Below, piece after piece: positions 1 through 11,275 of a stretch of DNA of 64,000 nucleotides. A program made the translations under genes and the position numbers. Source of the DNA: Chloranthus sessilifolius (taxonomy: Eukaryota > Streptophyta > Magnoliopsida > Chloranthales > Chloranthaceae); NCBI GenBank assembly GCA_021018995.1, contig CM037586.1:4128328-4192327 (forward strand), in the 5' to 3' direction. The notes below the pieces were generated by a model. That model saw only the letters and a list, made by a program, of their open reading frames with translations. It was not told the DNA's origin and did not search any database. The first letter of the stretch is position 1. Every line of letters starts with the position of its first letter.

Positions 1-247
1 AAATTGAGCTGAAAATCAAATCACGTTCATTTTCTATTGTTGGGCGATCGCTACAGGACACGCACGAAAATACAATTTTCCGAAACGATAATTTGGACCG
101 AAATTTAGGTCATATTTTGTATGGGACTCAAATTTTTGATCGAAATTTCAGCTAAATTATCGGCTTTCGGCCTAAATTTCGGTCCAAATTTTCGGTTTCG
201 GTCATGTCCTAAACTGAAATTTTTGCTGATATTTTGATCCTTGATTT
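1..247. repeat. Copy of the self-complementary CGAAATTTCGG repeat family
   Basis: The stretch is built of short palindromic words (CGAAATTT, TCGGTTTCGG, CCGAAA) and ends in ATTTTGATCC, the same terminus seen in the copies near 11.0-11.3 kb and 14.56-14.76 kb. It has no coding potential. The left end lies outside the window. It is probably a short non-autonomous element; the class is not clear. Confidence 0.5.
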
Positions 248-675
248 TAGGTATATATTACAAATATGGTTGGACAACTAAGTTGTCTACAAAATTGTCT
301 ATCATATTATTTATATATTTTGCTAAACAACATTTAAACATTTTCTTAGGTCCCACAAATGTGTTTTCCCCATTAATTGAAAAAAAAAACATGAAAGATT
401 ATAGATGGTGGATAAATTTTGATAGACAATTTTGCAGACAACTTTTATGGTGCCATGTGACTGGCTGTAGTGTTTGGGCCCACTATGTATGTAGCCGATC
501 ACATCGCCCTACATAAACTGTCTATAAAAAATTGTCCACTATATAACACTCTCCTAAAAACATTTATACTCCCCTACAAATGCTTTTTTCCCTTACAAAA
601 TCCCAAACGGGGCCTCAAAGAACATAAAAAGTAGGATATATCTTAGACTTACAAAACTGCACAGCTGACAAGATG

Positions 676-1496
676 TCAACGGGCTGGGCTTTTGACTGGC
701 CCGATTCTTTTTTATCTACAAAACTAGGCCCAAACTCGATCCAGATAAAAAATCAGGTCGAGCTTACGCTTTTTATTTAGGACCCGACTATCCTGACTGT
801 CATGTAAACACCAAAATGGTATTTAAATAATTTTACACTATCAATGGTTTAAGATGTGGATGATCCGTACTATCGAAGTGATAGATCATAACTTGAAGTG
901 CAACAGGCACAAAAATGGTGTTTTAGGGATTTAAACCATACAATGTGTGGATTATAATATCAACCGATGTTTTTAGTTCTAAAGGCTACTATTAAAGTTC
1001 ATCAATCGGATGGTTTACATCCACTTATAAGCATATTTCTTTAGTTTGAGACATGTCTCAGTGATAGATTGCACTTGAAAATTTTGGATTCATTACAGAA
1101 GTCCATTATATGGCATAGTGATAAAACACACTTTAAGTTAGTTAAGAAGTCTTATTTTAAAGGTGTAAGATCATTTAAATACCATTCGGTATTTAAATAG
1201 TGGTCAAGAGCCAGTATCCCTTTCATTTATCTCACCCATCACGACCCATGTTCGGGTCGGCTAGGTTTCGACCAGCCAGGCCTTTTACCTTAAAAGAATT
1301 GGGCTTGGTTGGGCTAGGCTAGTTTTGGGTCGAGCTTTAATCTGACCAAGTTTTTATTAAAAAATGAGGCCGGGACCCGCCCCGGATACGAAATCGAGCC
1401 AGGCATGCCAGAATGCATTGCTTCTTTATTGAAGACAAAATCCGACTTGAGTCGAGCCAGGCCGGTTTTAGGCTGAGCCCGGCCCATTGACCGCTC
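676..1496. mobile_element. GGGCTGGGCC-type MITE interrupted by another MITE
   Basis: The left arm (GGGCTGGGCTTTTGACTGGCCCG) and the right arm (GGCTGAGCCCGGCCCATTGACC) are rich in GGCCC/GGGCC and face each other in inverted orientation. Related GC-rich arms recur at 16.35-16.75 kb and 23.84-24.12 kb. No clean target duplication was found, so the hAT-like class is a guess. The middle (about 808-1200) is a separate inverted-repeat insertion. Confidence 0.4.
808..1200. mobile_element. MITE with ATTTAAATA-bearing inverted ends
   Basis: The left end (ACCAAAATGGTATTTAAATA, then TTTTACAC) is repeated in inverted form at the right end (GTGTAAGATCATTTAAATACC). The interior is AT-rich and non-coding. 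It sits inside the GGGCC-rich element, so it inserted later. The class is unknown. Confidence 0.45.
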
Positions 1497-1499
1497 TAG

Positions 1500-1909
1500 T
1501 GTCAGCTCAATGTCTAGCATGAGTTGCAATGAGCTGTTGGCACATTTTAGACAGATGCTTGTTAGGTGCAGACAGCAGAGTCGCAATGCCAAAAACTAAC
1601 TACCGAAAAGGAAGTGATATAGTGTAGCTACGCACCACATAGCCATCACGTGTTCATTAAGCATGGCCCACAAAGAAAAGTACCAAACCATAACCCTAAC
1701 TTCTAAATTCGCTCGCATATGAATGGATAAAAATAGCAAGCATCTCAACTTCACAAGGAAGTGGCCCCATCTATTACCGCCCATGACAGTTACAGCTTGT
1801 AAAAAGAAAAAAGAACACACACTTCACCAAATCTCCTCCAAACTCTCACCTAAACCACAATCTATAATGTCACTCAATGCTTTTAGTATCCAACCAGGGA
1901 CCTTGACGT

Positions 1910-1974
<65 letters not shown>

Positions 1975-2808
1975 CAAATTAATTATCTTGGAAGTGTGGC
2001 ACATCATGTGTTTGATTTGATGTGAAGACCATGATCTAAAGTTATGCCATGCTAGAAAATAACATCTATATTGTCTTATTCAAAGTGATCACACACCTTT
2101 AAAATGAATGGTTTTCGAATAAATATCTTTTAGACTTGGAACAGGTTTCTTATTATAAACCATCTCTATAATAATATAGTTAATATATGAGAGAGGATGT
2201 CAAAGACCATGACTTCAGTAATAAAAATATATTTTCTTATTAACAACTTTCTCTATTTCAAAAACCCTAAATTTACAAGTTGAACTTGGAAATTTTAACA
2301 TTAATCATGAATTACTCGACAAAAGGGCATAAATCTTGAGATGTAGGACTTGGATTTCATTGGATGGCTGTTGGATTTGTCAAATTGGTAGAAATAAGAG
2401 TCTTAGTGTCTTTTCCATTTTTTTCATTCTTTACTATTTTTTAATGAAAATTGTTGGAAATTTTCAAACATGAATATTAGATTATGTTCAGTTAACGACC
2501 TAATTATTAGATTACCAAATAACTTAAGCCCTTATTACTTTGAGGTCGTAACATTCCTACACTCTGCTTCAAAAGTCCGAATCTACCTACTCTGTAACTA
2601 CTTTTACTTCTACTTCAGCTAGCTAGTCCTTTCGCCATGACCGCTTCTGGTCCTTAGGTAGCTTAGTCACAAAATTCTCCGAATTAATCAAAGTTTGATT
2701 CATCAATATTTTTCAAGAATTTTTTGAATTTGTTCAACTTTTTATCATTATCATATGATACATGCTTTATTTTTGTTTTGTACTTTTTTTTAATCATAAT
2801 AAATTGTT
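1500..2808. other. Non-coding stretch with a (TA)n microsatellite
   Basis: No gene was recognised. A (TA)n run of about 55 bases lies at 1917-1971. The segment at 2560-2720 is weakly similar to 3660-3800 (both read CCGCTTxTG, AATTxATCAAA), suggesting an old duplicated repeat. Small ORFs here have no recognisable domain. Confidence 0.5.
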
Positions 2809-2824
2809 TATGCATGCAAACTTT

Positions 2825-3031
2825 TTTTATTTTTTTGATAACTTGGGTGTCCGAACCTCTTAGAGCACCCGCCTAATCCTAATGGCACATGCGCACCCCA
2901 AATTCAGCACATGTTGGGTCAGCACATGATACAAATCCCTAGGGTAGCCTCAAGGGGGGTAGGGGATTTGAACTCAGGTCTCCTGCTTTTGGAAGCAGGT
3001 ACCTAACCAGCTCACCTAACCCCTTGAGGTT
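2825..3031 (-). mobile_element. tRNA-derived SINE with target-site duplication
   Basis: On the - strand the head reads GGTTAGGTGAGCTGGTTAGG, with an A-box-like TGAGCTGGTTAGG, then a B-box-like GAGTTCAAATCCC about 35 bases later, as in Pol III-driven tRNA-derived SINEs. The 3' end (low coordinates) runs into an A-rich tail, seen as T-rich on the + strand. The body is flanked by TATGCATGCAAACTTT (2809-2824) and TATGCATGCAGACTTT (3032-3047), a 16-bp duplication with one mismatch, typical of L1-type retroposition. It is short, and probably young enough to keep its duplication. Confidence 0.8.
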
Positions 3032-3049
3032 CTATGCATGCAGACTTTC

Positions 3050-4255
3050 TAATACACTTATTTTATTATTTAAAGGCACCATTTTTACAAGTAAATAAGT
3101 AACATATATTTTGCATATTTTCCTATTTTATTGTTATTTTTATAATTTTCAATTTTTTTTTGAATTTTTTCCCAAATTGTTCCTATATTTATCTGAACTA
3201 AACCGAACTAACACCTCACCGAATATTGCAATATCTGAACTTGGTTACTATGCTTAGTTAGCCCGTTTCCTAGGTGATGTAGTGCTGCTATGATACCAAT
3301 TGTTAAGGACTAGCTAATACACCAAGAATACTTATGCATTAATCCAATAAAAAGTTAACCCTTATTATTGGGTTGTTACATGTTCATACATTTGTTAGAT
3401 TACTTTTACTAATAAAATCCACTCACCCTAAAATGAGGATGGTGGATGGATGGTGGTGATGATGATAGATGATCACGATGATGCAATCGATGATGATGAT
3501 GGTGATGATGGATGATGATGAAAATATTAATAACGATAGAGATGCTGATGATGGTGGTGATGATGATGATGGGCGCAAGGGCATTTGAGGCGCACTCTCA
3601 TTTTGCATGTAGGCCTCATTTTTAAGAGTCATTTGTTATTTCCTTAAGGTCATTTGATTGGTTGACTTCTAATTCGATCTATAATAGTTCAATCCAATTG
3701 TCCACTGAACCATTGTCACTATCTACATGGCCGCTTTTGTTCGTCTTTGCTAGCTATTGCCTCAATCACCAAAATTTCCGAATTTATCAAAATTTTGATC
3801 AGGTGGCCTGCCAAACTGGTGATCTGCCAAACTTCTTGCCTTCTCTAAATTAATATTTCTCTAATTAATTTGATGAGTTTTTTATTTTTTTTCATTGTGA
3901 TAAATATTTTAATTGTACTATATGATTTTCTTTATGATTTTAAATTTTTAATGCATGTGAATTATGTAATGCACGTATTTTATAATTTAAAGACTTCATT
4001 TTTTAACTTAAATTAAATTAGTACTTTTATACCTTTTATTTTTATTATTTTTATTATCCTTGATTTTTAAAATTGTCCTATAATATTTCCCAAATTTTTT
4101 TGAATGAAAACGAATAGGTTACCTGCTGAATGATTGCGGAATAATCCGAACTTTGTTACTATGGCTGACGCTTATTACCGCTTCTCCAAATGATCATTGG
4201 TGTTTGTGCATGATTTTTAAGGGCGCGATCCCTCGATCATAATCGTAAGTTCTAA
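3050..4255. other. Repeat-rich non-coding stretch with GATGAT run
   Basis: 3430-3570 is a degenerate GATGAT/GGTGAT trinucleotide run. The - strand at 3285-3300 reads ATTGGTATCATAGCAGC, like a tRNA-iMet primer site beside a TTAACA end, possibly an LTR remnant, but the rest was not found. Otherwise it is AT-rich with no gene seen. Confidence 0.4.
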
Positions 4256-4259
4256 GCAT

Positions 4260-4545
4260 GGTATAAAAAATTGGCCGGTACTAATACATATCGGCCCCGA
4301 TACGTATCTGTAGACACCTCATTTTTAAGTGCGTACCAATAGTATTAGTATCACTATCGGCCGCTACAGGCTCGTATCGGGTATCGGCCGATACGGTATC
4401 GGTTTCGGCCGATACGGTATCGGTTTCGGCCGATATCTCTATTTTTTAAATAGGCCGATACGTATTGGTATCGGCCGATATATATCGGCCGAGTCATATC
4501 AATCTTCCATGGACTAATACTCGAGTCTGATACTGATTTTGACAT
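4260..4545. repeat. Cluster of TCGGCCGATAC / GATACGTATCGG palindromic words
   Basis: At least eight TCGGCCGATA or CCGATACG words occur in under 300 bases, including two direct copies of a roughly 24-base unit (near 4380-4430). They read almost the same on both strands, so short ORFs with repeating GRYRI/NRYRIGR peptides appear on both; these are not genes. The cluster belongs to the family that dominates 6.0-8.3 kb. Confidence 0.7.
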
Positions 4546-5054
4546 CTTGGCTCTATGTAACCATTGATCGGATCAACCAAAGTCCTCAAATGGCATATCC
4601 AAAGGTTACAAGTATTTATGAAAGGATATATTCTTCAAAATTAAAACTAATGTATAAATTTACTCCAAAATTTAACTATGTTAAGGTTACAACTTAGCTT
4701 ACCTATCAGACGGTCAAAAATTGATTCCACGGACCTAGAACACATCTCCAAAGTGATCTTGATCATGGCATATCATGAGGAGAGTTCTCAAGTGCCTTTT
4801 TTGAGTGTGTGCCACATGGTGTAAAGATCTATTATGTGGAAGATTGGGACTAAAAACGATTTCCATGGGATGTGTTCCACGTGGTGTCAAGACCTGTATA
4901 TCACGAACGATACAGGTGCAAAACACACAACATTTTTTGCTACTATTTCCTGAAACAGCTCATCCATGCCCAAACGTATCATTTAACTCTTTTGGACAAT
5001 ATATTATAAAATTTACCAAAATAATTACACTACTAATTGTGATTATGACAACAA

Positions 5055-5736
5055 GGGAGCTACAACTTGCACACGAGATTTGTGCCGTGGCACATGGTTA
5101 AAAAAAAAGCCTGATATTATTGAGATCTGTGCCACATGAAGCACTATCTAAGCCGTGTGATTTGAAGGCCATGATGTAGCGATCTTTTATGCCAAAGATT
5201 CACACAAAAAAGTGATCTCTAATTCTCTATCATCTGAATTGACACAGTGTGGCACATATCTCAAAGGGTACCTCTATTCGTGCCCACAGGTTCTTTGAAA
5301 CCACCCAAATCTCAAATTCCTTGAAAATCATTGATTGCTTCGGATCAGATGATGGATCTTGTTTTATCCCGATCTTCTACAAAATGGATCTTAAAATCAT
5401 GACGCACTTATTAGACTCTCAGTTTTTTATTACATGTGTTATCAACTCCCATAAAAAAATGTCCTAAAATCACGTTTGAGCGTGATGCGTGTCATATGAT
5501 TAAAGATTCATTTTTTGGGGATCTGTGACATATGGGATAAACAAACTTATCGTCAAATAGGTGCGCCATGATCTCCATATACTTTTTGTGAAGATTTAGG
5601 TGAAAGACATACAATCTCCATCATCTGATCCGAAACTTTTAGAGGACACATGGGTGCGAACAGAGGTGCCCTATATCAAACATAGCTGGACTCTTTTTAA
5701 ACCATGTGCCTCTCGTGTATAAGTTGTAGCTCCCCC
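5055..5736. mobile_element. Mutator-like long-TIR MITE (outer element)
   Basis: The left end (GGGAGCTACAACTTGCACAC, then GAGATTTGTGCC) is matched in inverted form at the right end (TCTCGTGTATAAGTTGTAGC, then TCCC). The long inverted ends are flanked by ACAACAA at 5048-5054 and 5737-5743. The same termini occur at 18,586-18,948 and, in part, near 26.65, 27.12 and 34.88 kb. Long TIRs starting GGG suggest a non-autonomous MULE; the visible duplication is shorter than the usual 9 bp. Another MITE is nested inside. Confidence 0.65.
5266..5671. mobile_element. Nested MITE with GGGTACCTCTATTCG ends
   Basis: The ends GGGTACCTCTATTCGTGCCC and GGGTGCGAACAGAGGTGCCC are inverted copies. The flanks are TATCTCAAA (5257-5265) and TATATCAAA (5672-5680), a 9-bp duplication with one mismatch, as expected for a Mutator-type insertion. 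It lies wholly inside the 5055-5736 element. Related ends are at 25.33-26.50 kb and near 27.08 kb. Confidence 0.75.
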
Positions 5737-5882
5737 ACAACAACCACTTAACATAATTTTTTTTTTTTTTTTTAAATTGTTTCAATAGCCACATTAACAA
5801 ATTAATATATACTATATTGGAGTAGCTACTAGATAAACGGCCACGGGTGGCGCCCTCTTTAATCTTCCTTTATCAATCCTCC

Positions 5883-5885
<3 letters not shown>

Positions 5886-5938
<53 letters not shown>
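5886..5938. repeat. (TA)n microsatellite
   Basis: A perfect AT/TA dinucleotide run of about 53 bases in AT-rich sequence, just before the large palindromic-word array. Confidence 0.9.
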
Positions 5939-5941
<3 letters not shown>

Positions 5942-6039
5942 TTGTGGACCCTGCACGTGTAATGCATGTGAGAGCCATTTATTTGTAGAATAAATTATTA
6001 TAATATAAATTAAAAAAATATTTTTTATATTTAATAAAA

Positions 6040-7450
6040 AAATTATTAGACACTGATATTTCGGTAAAAATTTTAGTTTTGGTTGGAACCAAATCCGATA
6101 TTTTCACCAAATTTTCGGGATTTCGGCCAAAAATCCTAAACGAAAGTGATAGGTCAAGCCAAAGTTTCGGTGCCCATACATTTTTTTGTTTTGTTTTAAA
6201 ACCCAAAATTATCAGCCTTCAAAATATTGGCTGATAATTATTGGTGATTAGCAAATTATTGGCAAATTACTTCAAATTTTCCGTCGAGAATTTGAAGGTC
6301 ACAATTTTTGACTAAAAATTTCGGAATTTCATTTTGATAGGGTTCGAAATCGATGAGTTTCAGCCGAAATTTTGATTCAAGACCCCAACTAAAATGAAGT
6401 CTATCGTTTTGGATGAAGGTGTGAAGTTCGGCCCTTTTAAAAAAAAAATAAAAATACAAGGTCTCTGCGCAGACCGATATGTATCGGTCGATACCCAATA
6501 CACATCGACCGATACGGGCCCGTATCAACCGATACGGATACCAATACCTTGTTGGGGGACCGCGGAGTAATAGAACCGATACGTATCAGTTTGCTGAAAA
6601 GTTGATACGTATCATCGTTATGTATTGGTAACACACAAGATGTCATACCTTAGAGTATGGATCAAAATTTCGATCAAAATCTTGTGGGCCAGATCGAAAT
6701 TTCAGCCGATAACTTTAAATTATCGGTTGAAAATTTGAAGGCCGTGATTTTTGACTGAAAATTTCAGGATTTCGTTTTGGTGGGATTCGATTAAGATGAA
6801 CTCTTTATCGTTTGATGGTGCGGCCCAAGTAAAATGAACTCTTTATCGTTTGAGATCAAGGTGTCAAACTCGGTATCGGGTATCGGTCTATGGAGGACCA
6901 ATAGGAATCGGTCGATACATATCGGCCGAACCCAATATGTATCAGTCGAACCTAATATGTATCGGCTAATTAATACGGGCCCGTATCAGCCGATGCCGAT
7001 ACGGAGTTGGAGGATCGGGAAGTATCAGGACTGATACGCATCGGTTTGTTGAAAAACTAATACGTATCGCTATTATGTATCAGTATCGCGAAGGATGTCA
7101 TACCTCAGAACATGGATCAAAATTTCGGCCGAAATCCTAATATTTCAGCGGGAACTAATCGATTTCAAACGCCACTGAAATTTCGGGATTTGGGCCGAAA
7201 ATCTCGAACAAAATTTCGACCGAAATATTGTAGGCCAGGGCGAACTTTCGGTGCCTATATATATAAAATTTTATTTTTTAAAACCCAAATTATCGGCCGA
7301 TAATTTGAAAGCTGATAATTTTGGGTTAAAAAAAAAGAATCATTGGGCACTGAAATATCGGTTGGGACCGAAACCGAATATGGTATTTTCACCGAAATTT
7401 CGGGATTTCAATCGAAAATATTGGAAGAATGTCAGCTGATATTTTGGTGC

Positions 7451-7518
<68 letters not shown>

Positions 7519-8280
7519 TTTTTTTTTTTTAAAACCCAAAATTCTCGATAGATAATTTGATGATTAGCAAATTATCGGCCGATAACTTCAAATTATTAGT
7601 CAAGAATTTGAAGGCTGTGATTTTTGACCGAAAATTTCGGGATTTCGTTTTGATGAGATTCGTAACTGATGCATTTCAGTCGAAATTTTGATCCTTAACC
7701 TCAACTTAAATGAAGCGTTAATCGTTTGGAATCGAGGTGTGAAACTCGGCATCGGTCCATGGATGACCGATACGAATTGGCCATTACAGATACATATCGG
7801 CCATTGTGAAAAAAAAAAACCCAAGGTTTTGGCGCAAACCGATACGAACCTGTATCAGGCAATACCGATACCAAAGTAGAGGACCGAGAAGTATCAGAAC
7901 CGATACGGATCGATATGCTGAAAAACCGATACTTATCGATGTTATGTATTGGTATCGCACAGAATGTCATACCTTGTAACATGGATAAAAATTTCGGCCG
8001 AAACAAATTGGTTTCGAACCCCACTGAAATTTCGGGATTTCGGTCGAAAATCTCTGACGAAATTTTGCCCAAAATCTTGTGGTCCGGGCTGAAATTTCAG
8101 TGCCCAAATGATTTTTTTTAAAAAAACCCAAAAATTATCGGTTGACAATTTGAAGTTATCAGCCAATAATTTGATGATTAGCAAATGATCGGTCGATAAC
8201 TTCAAATTGATTAGCAACCGATAACTTCAAATTATAGGCCGATAATTTTGGGTGTTAAAAAAAAATCATTGAGCACCGAA
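6040..8280. repeat. Large array of TCGG/CCGA palindromic-word repeats, about three tandem units
   Basis: Three tandem-like units each run from CGATACGTATC-rich sequence through a GATGTCATACCT block to GGATCAAAATTTCGGCC (unit landmarks near 6655, 7112 and 7975). Each then has TCGGCCGATAATTTGAAG blocks. The words TCGGCCGA, CGAAATTTCGG and CGATACGTATCG are self-complementary, giving mirrored ORFs on both strands that should not be called genes. A (TA)n run of about 65 bases is embedded at 7449-7514, after the word GTGCCCATATA. No coding domain was seen. The class is unknown; the array may be nested copies of one short-TIR element. Confidence 0.7.
7449..7514. repeat. (TA)n microsatellite inside the palindromic array
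   Basis: A TA-dinucleotide run of about 65 bases following GGTGCCCATA and followed by a poly-T tract. The same word precedes the non-expanded TATATATA at 7255. Confidence 0.9.
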
Positions 8281-8299
8281 AAAAATCATTGGTACACTA

Positions 8300-8530
8300 A
8301 AAAAAGTGACTTTAAAAATAATTTTAAGTATTCCCGTGATGTTAAGGTCACTTTTCTGAGATATGTGCTACGTGAAATAAAACACTGATCGTTTGATAGT
8401 ACGCCCATGATATGAAGATCCATTATGTGAAAGATTGGGAGGATAAATGATTTCCATCGTCTAATTCAACGCAGTCCATGTGTTTCAGTGTAGGTGAATC
8501 CAAAGATTAGGAAGGTGGATTTAAAGGTAC
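8300..8530. mobile_element. Half copy of the GTACCTTTAAATCCACC MITE
   Basis: This stretch matches the right half of the element at 10,157-10,559, including GGTGGATTTAAAGGTACT at its end. No left arm was found, so it is a truncated copy. Confidence 0.5.
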
Positions 8531-8696
8531 TCAAAATCGAAATCCAAATTACCAAAAGGAGAGATTTTATCTTATAGCTTTGTTTTTACAATTTAAAAAA
8601 TTATTATATAGATATATAATATTTTGTTAAGGTGAGACATTTATTCATTTTATATTTTTGTGATAGGAAAGAATCTAAAATTAGATATCCTTCTCA

Positions 8697-8698
<2 letters not shown>

Positions 8699-8744
<46 letters not shown>

Positions 8745-8745
8745 T
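8699..8745. repeat. (TA)n microsatellite followed by TTTA repeats
   Basis: A TA run of about 42 bases passing into TTTATTTATTTATTTA. Purely simple sequence. Confidence 0.9.
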
Positions 8746-9319
8746 ATTTATTTATTTATTTATCTCATAGCAACAATCACTGAAAGGTTAAAAGTATACT
8801 ATCACCGATTTGCGTCTTCATAAATGGACAATTTTAGCTGATCAAATACCAACTCAATATAATAATAGAAGCTTTTTAAAGTTCTAGAATTACTCCACCC
8901 TTTCATATCACATCATATGATGAAATTGACAACCAATATGAAGAACTTTAGTCCAATCTGAACAGTGATTATTAGGTATTAACCACTTTTAGCAGCTCTT
9001 AAACCTAATCTTGTTTACGGCACCGTAAGGTAAGAAGCTTAAGAAGATTTTTCAGAAGCGCTACTGCCACGTAAGGATATTAAAATGCTGATACATCTAT
9101 ATATAATTCTTATTTCCTTTTGCTTACCATCGTAATCATGATCTGATGACTAAATTTTGGTTTGTTATCTTCTTGAATTTAGTGGATTGTGATCGCAAAG
9201 TCTTACGAACACGCAACGAATAATATGTGGCAGTCATAATCTTTTTTTTTTTAAATTTTTTCCTTAAAAAAAAAATTTAATTTGATTTTCTTATTGCCAA
9301 TCATATCCGTTCTAAATAT

Positions 9320-9876
9320 TAGGGATATTATGGGGCCAGTTCGGGTCAGTTTTCATGCAAAATCGATAACTATTGGTTTCTATTTTATGAAACCAAAACC
9401 GAACCGATAACAGTTCGATCAATTCTCGATTTCTAAACCTCATTTTTTAAACTTTTTTTTATTTGTATCATTTAACCAAATTGAATCGATTTTTTCGGTT
9501 TTGATTTAGAGCTTTCAAAATTTATACAAATCGGACCAATTTATATAAACTATTTTTGCAAACTCCTATGATTCAACTGATTTGAAGACTTTTGGTGATT
9601 AACAAACTAAAGCAGCAGTAGTTAGCTTTCTACAATAAGCCTCACACACCATCAAACTCAAACATCGACATACTATAATCCATATATACACCACTATCGG
9701 TTTTTTATCAGTTCGATTTGATTGTTTAACGTTAAAATCGAAAGCGAATCGATAACTATCGGTTTCTATTTTTTGAAACCAAAATGAACCGATATGTCCT
9801 AAAATCGAAATCGGACCGAAATTTCGGTCGGTTTCGGTGGGTTTGGTCGGTTCAGTCGGTTGTTTGCATAGCCCTA
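9320..9876. mobile_element. hAT-type MITE, copy 1
   Basis: The element begins TAGGG and ends CCCTA, with flanks CTAAATAT (9312-9319) and CTAAATAC (9877-9884), an 8-bp duplication with one mismatch as for hAT. The interior carries GGTCAGTTTTCATGCAAAATC at one end and CGGTCGGTTCAGTCGGTTG at the other, with repeated GGTTTCTATTTT/GAAACCAAAA hairpin words. An inverted copy lies at 28,149-28,575. It is non-coding. Confidence 0.75.
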
Positions 9877-10156
9877 CTAAATACCAAAAAAAAGGGTTTT
9901 TTGTATATACCCCCCCTGAGATATGCCGATATTGCATCAAACCCCAGAGTTCTGGGTATTTATTCTAGCCCTTACTTTTGTGTTTATGTTTCATATAGCC
10001 CCTGCCGTTAATTGGCGGTGAGTTTATGGATTGAAACAACTATTTTGTCCTTAATAAAGCCAATATTCTAAAAATACTACCATTCTATAAGGCCCTTCAT
10101 TCATCTATATTTACAAGTCACACCATTATACCTTTACCATTACTATTCTAAAAGGA

Positions 10157-10559
10157 GTACCTTTAAATCCACCCACCAAATCTTTGAATTCACCCATGCT
10201 GAAACACATCGACTGCATTGAATCAGACGATGGAGATTGTTTATCGTCCGAATATTTCATGAGATCGATCTTTAGATCATGGGTGTACTATCAGACGGTT
10301 GATTTTTTTATTTCATATGGTATACACCTGTTAAAGTGGCCTTAAACTCAATTTTAAACGTGCACGTGATGTTAAAGTCACTTTTATGAGATGTGTGCCA
10401 TGTGAAATAAAAATTGACCGTCTGAGGGTACACCCATGATCTAAAGATCAATCTCCTGAAAGATTGGGAGGATAAATGATCTCCATCGTTCGATTCAAAT
10501 CAATCAACGTGTTTCAGCGTCAGTGGACTCAAAGATTCGGTGGGTGGATTTAAAGGTAC
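10157..10559. mobile_element. Long-TIR MITE with GTACCTTTAAATCCACCCACC ends
   Basis: The left end GTACCTTTAAATCCACCCAC and the right end GTGGGTGGATTTAAAGGTAC are inverted copies. The arms extend inward through GAAACACATCGA and AATCAGACGATGGAGAT. TATTCTAAAA lies just outside both ends (three bases further out on the left), consistent with a roughly 10-bp target duplication and a Mutator-like origin. Half copies are at 8.30-8.53 and 11.45-11.63 kb. Confidence 0.65.
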
Positions 10560-11029
10560 TATTCTAAAAGACCCTTCATTCACCCAACAGATGGGTGATT
10601 CCCCCATTAAAGCATGTCAACGTTTGGATAAAAACTCAACCAATGGACGATTTGTGGCAAGCCATTCAATTATTCTTGTAAAGAAAACCTTCAATCTACA
10701 TGTTTTTAGATTAATAATCAAATTTTGGAATGATTTTTAATTTTGGGTATCTAAAATTGTGATGATTTTTTATATTGGGTATATGTGTAATGTTGTTGCG
10801 AATTAAATAATAAACAATTCAGTGGTTGAGTGGAACTTGAAAATAAATGAGTCAACATTTTCAACCAGACCTAATGGGTTGGGACTTGGAAGTCTGAACC
10901 CAAGCCCAAACCTATGGCGGGTTGGGTCGTTTGACTTTGATCAATCGAGTTGACCCGATTGGTTGAAACTCTTTTGTACTGGTGTCATCATTAATCTCCA
11001 ATGATTGTACAAGCGGAACCATCCTAATC

Positions 11030-11275
11030 GTGTTTCAAATTTTCGGCCGATAATTCTTATTGTCGGCCAAAATTTATTGGTTTCGGTTCTCACCGAAACG
11101 AAAACAACCCCTGAAATTTCAATCAAATTATGTATGGCAATAAAATTTTTGGCTGAAATTTCGATCGAAATTCAAAATTATGACCGAAAATTTCATTCAA
11201 ATTTATGATTTCAGTCATGCCCGAAACCGAAACCGAAACCGAAACCGAAACCGATATTTTGATCCTTGATCCCAA
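11030..11275. repeat. Copy of the CGAAATTTCGG palindromic repeat
   Basis: It contains TTTTCGGCCGATAAT, TTTCGATCGAAAT and a short tandem of CCGAAA (near 11,222-11,255), and ends in ATTTTGATCC. It is the same family as 1-247 and 14.56-14.76 kb. Confidence 0.6.

Noticed and set aside
2930-3030. Possible tRNA gene on the - strand
   Set aside because: A and B boxes are present but there is no cloverleaf, and there is an A-rich tail and target duplication; a SINE explains it.
3285-3380. Possible small LTR with tRNA-iMet primer site
   Set aside because: Only the primer-like word and a TTAACA end were seen; no second terminal repeat.
3430-3570. GATGAT array considered as a CRISPR-like or structured repeat
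   Set aside because: Simple trinucleotide sequence in a plant nuclear genome; no spacers.
4329-4545. GRYGIGF-repeat ORFs on both strands
   Set aside because: Produced by palindromic GATACGGTATCGG words, so they read alike on both strands.
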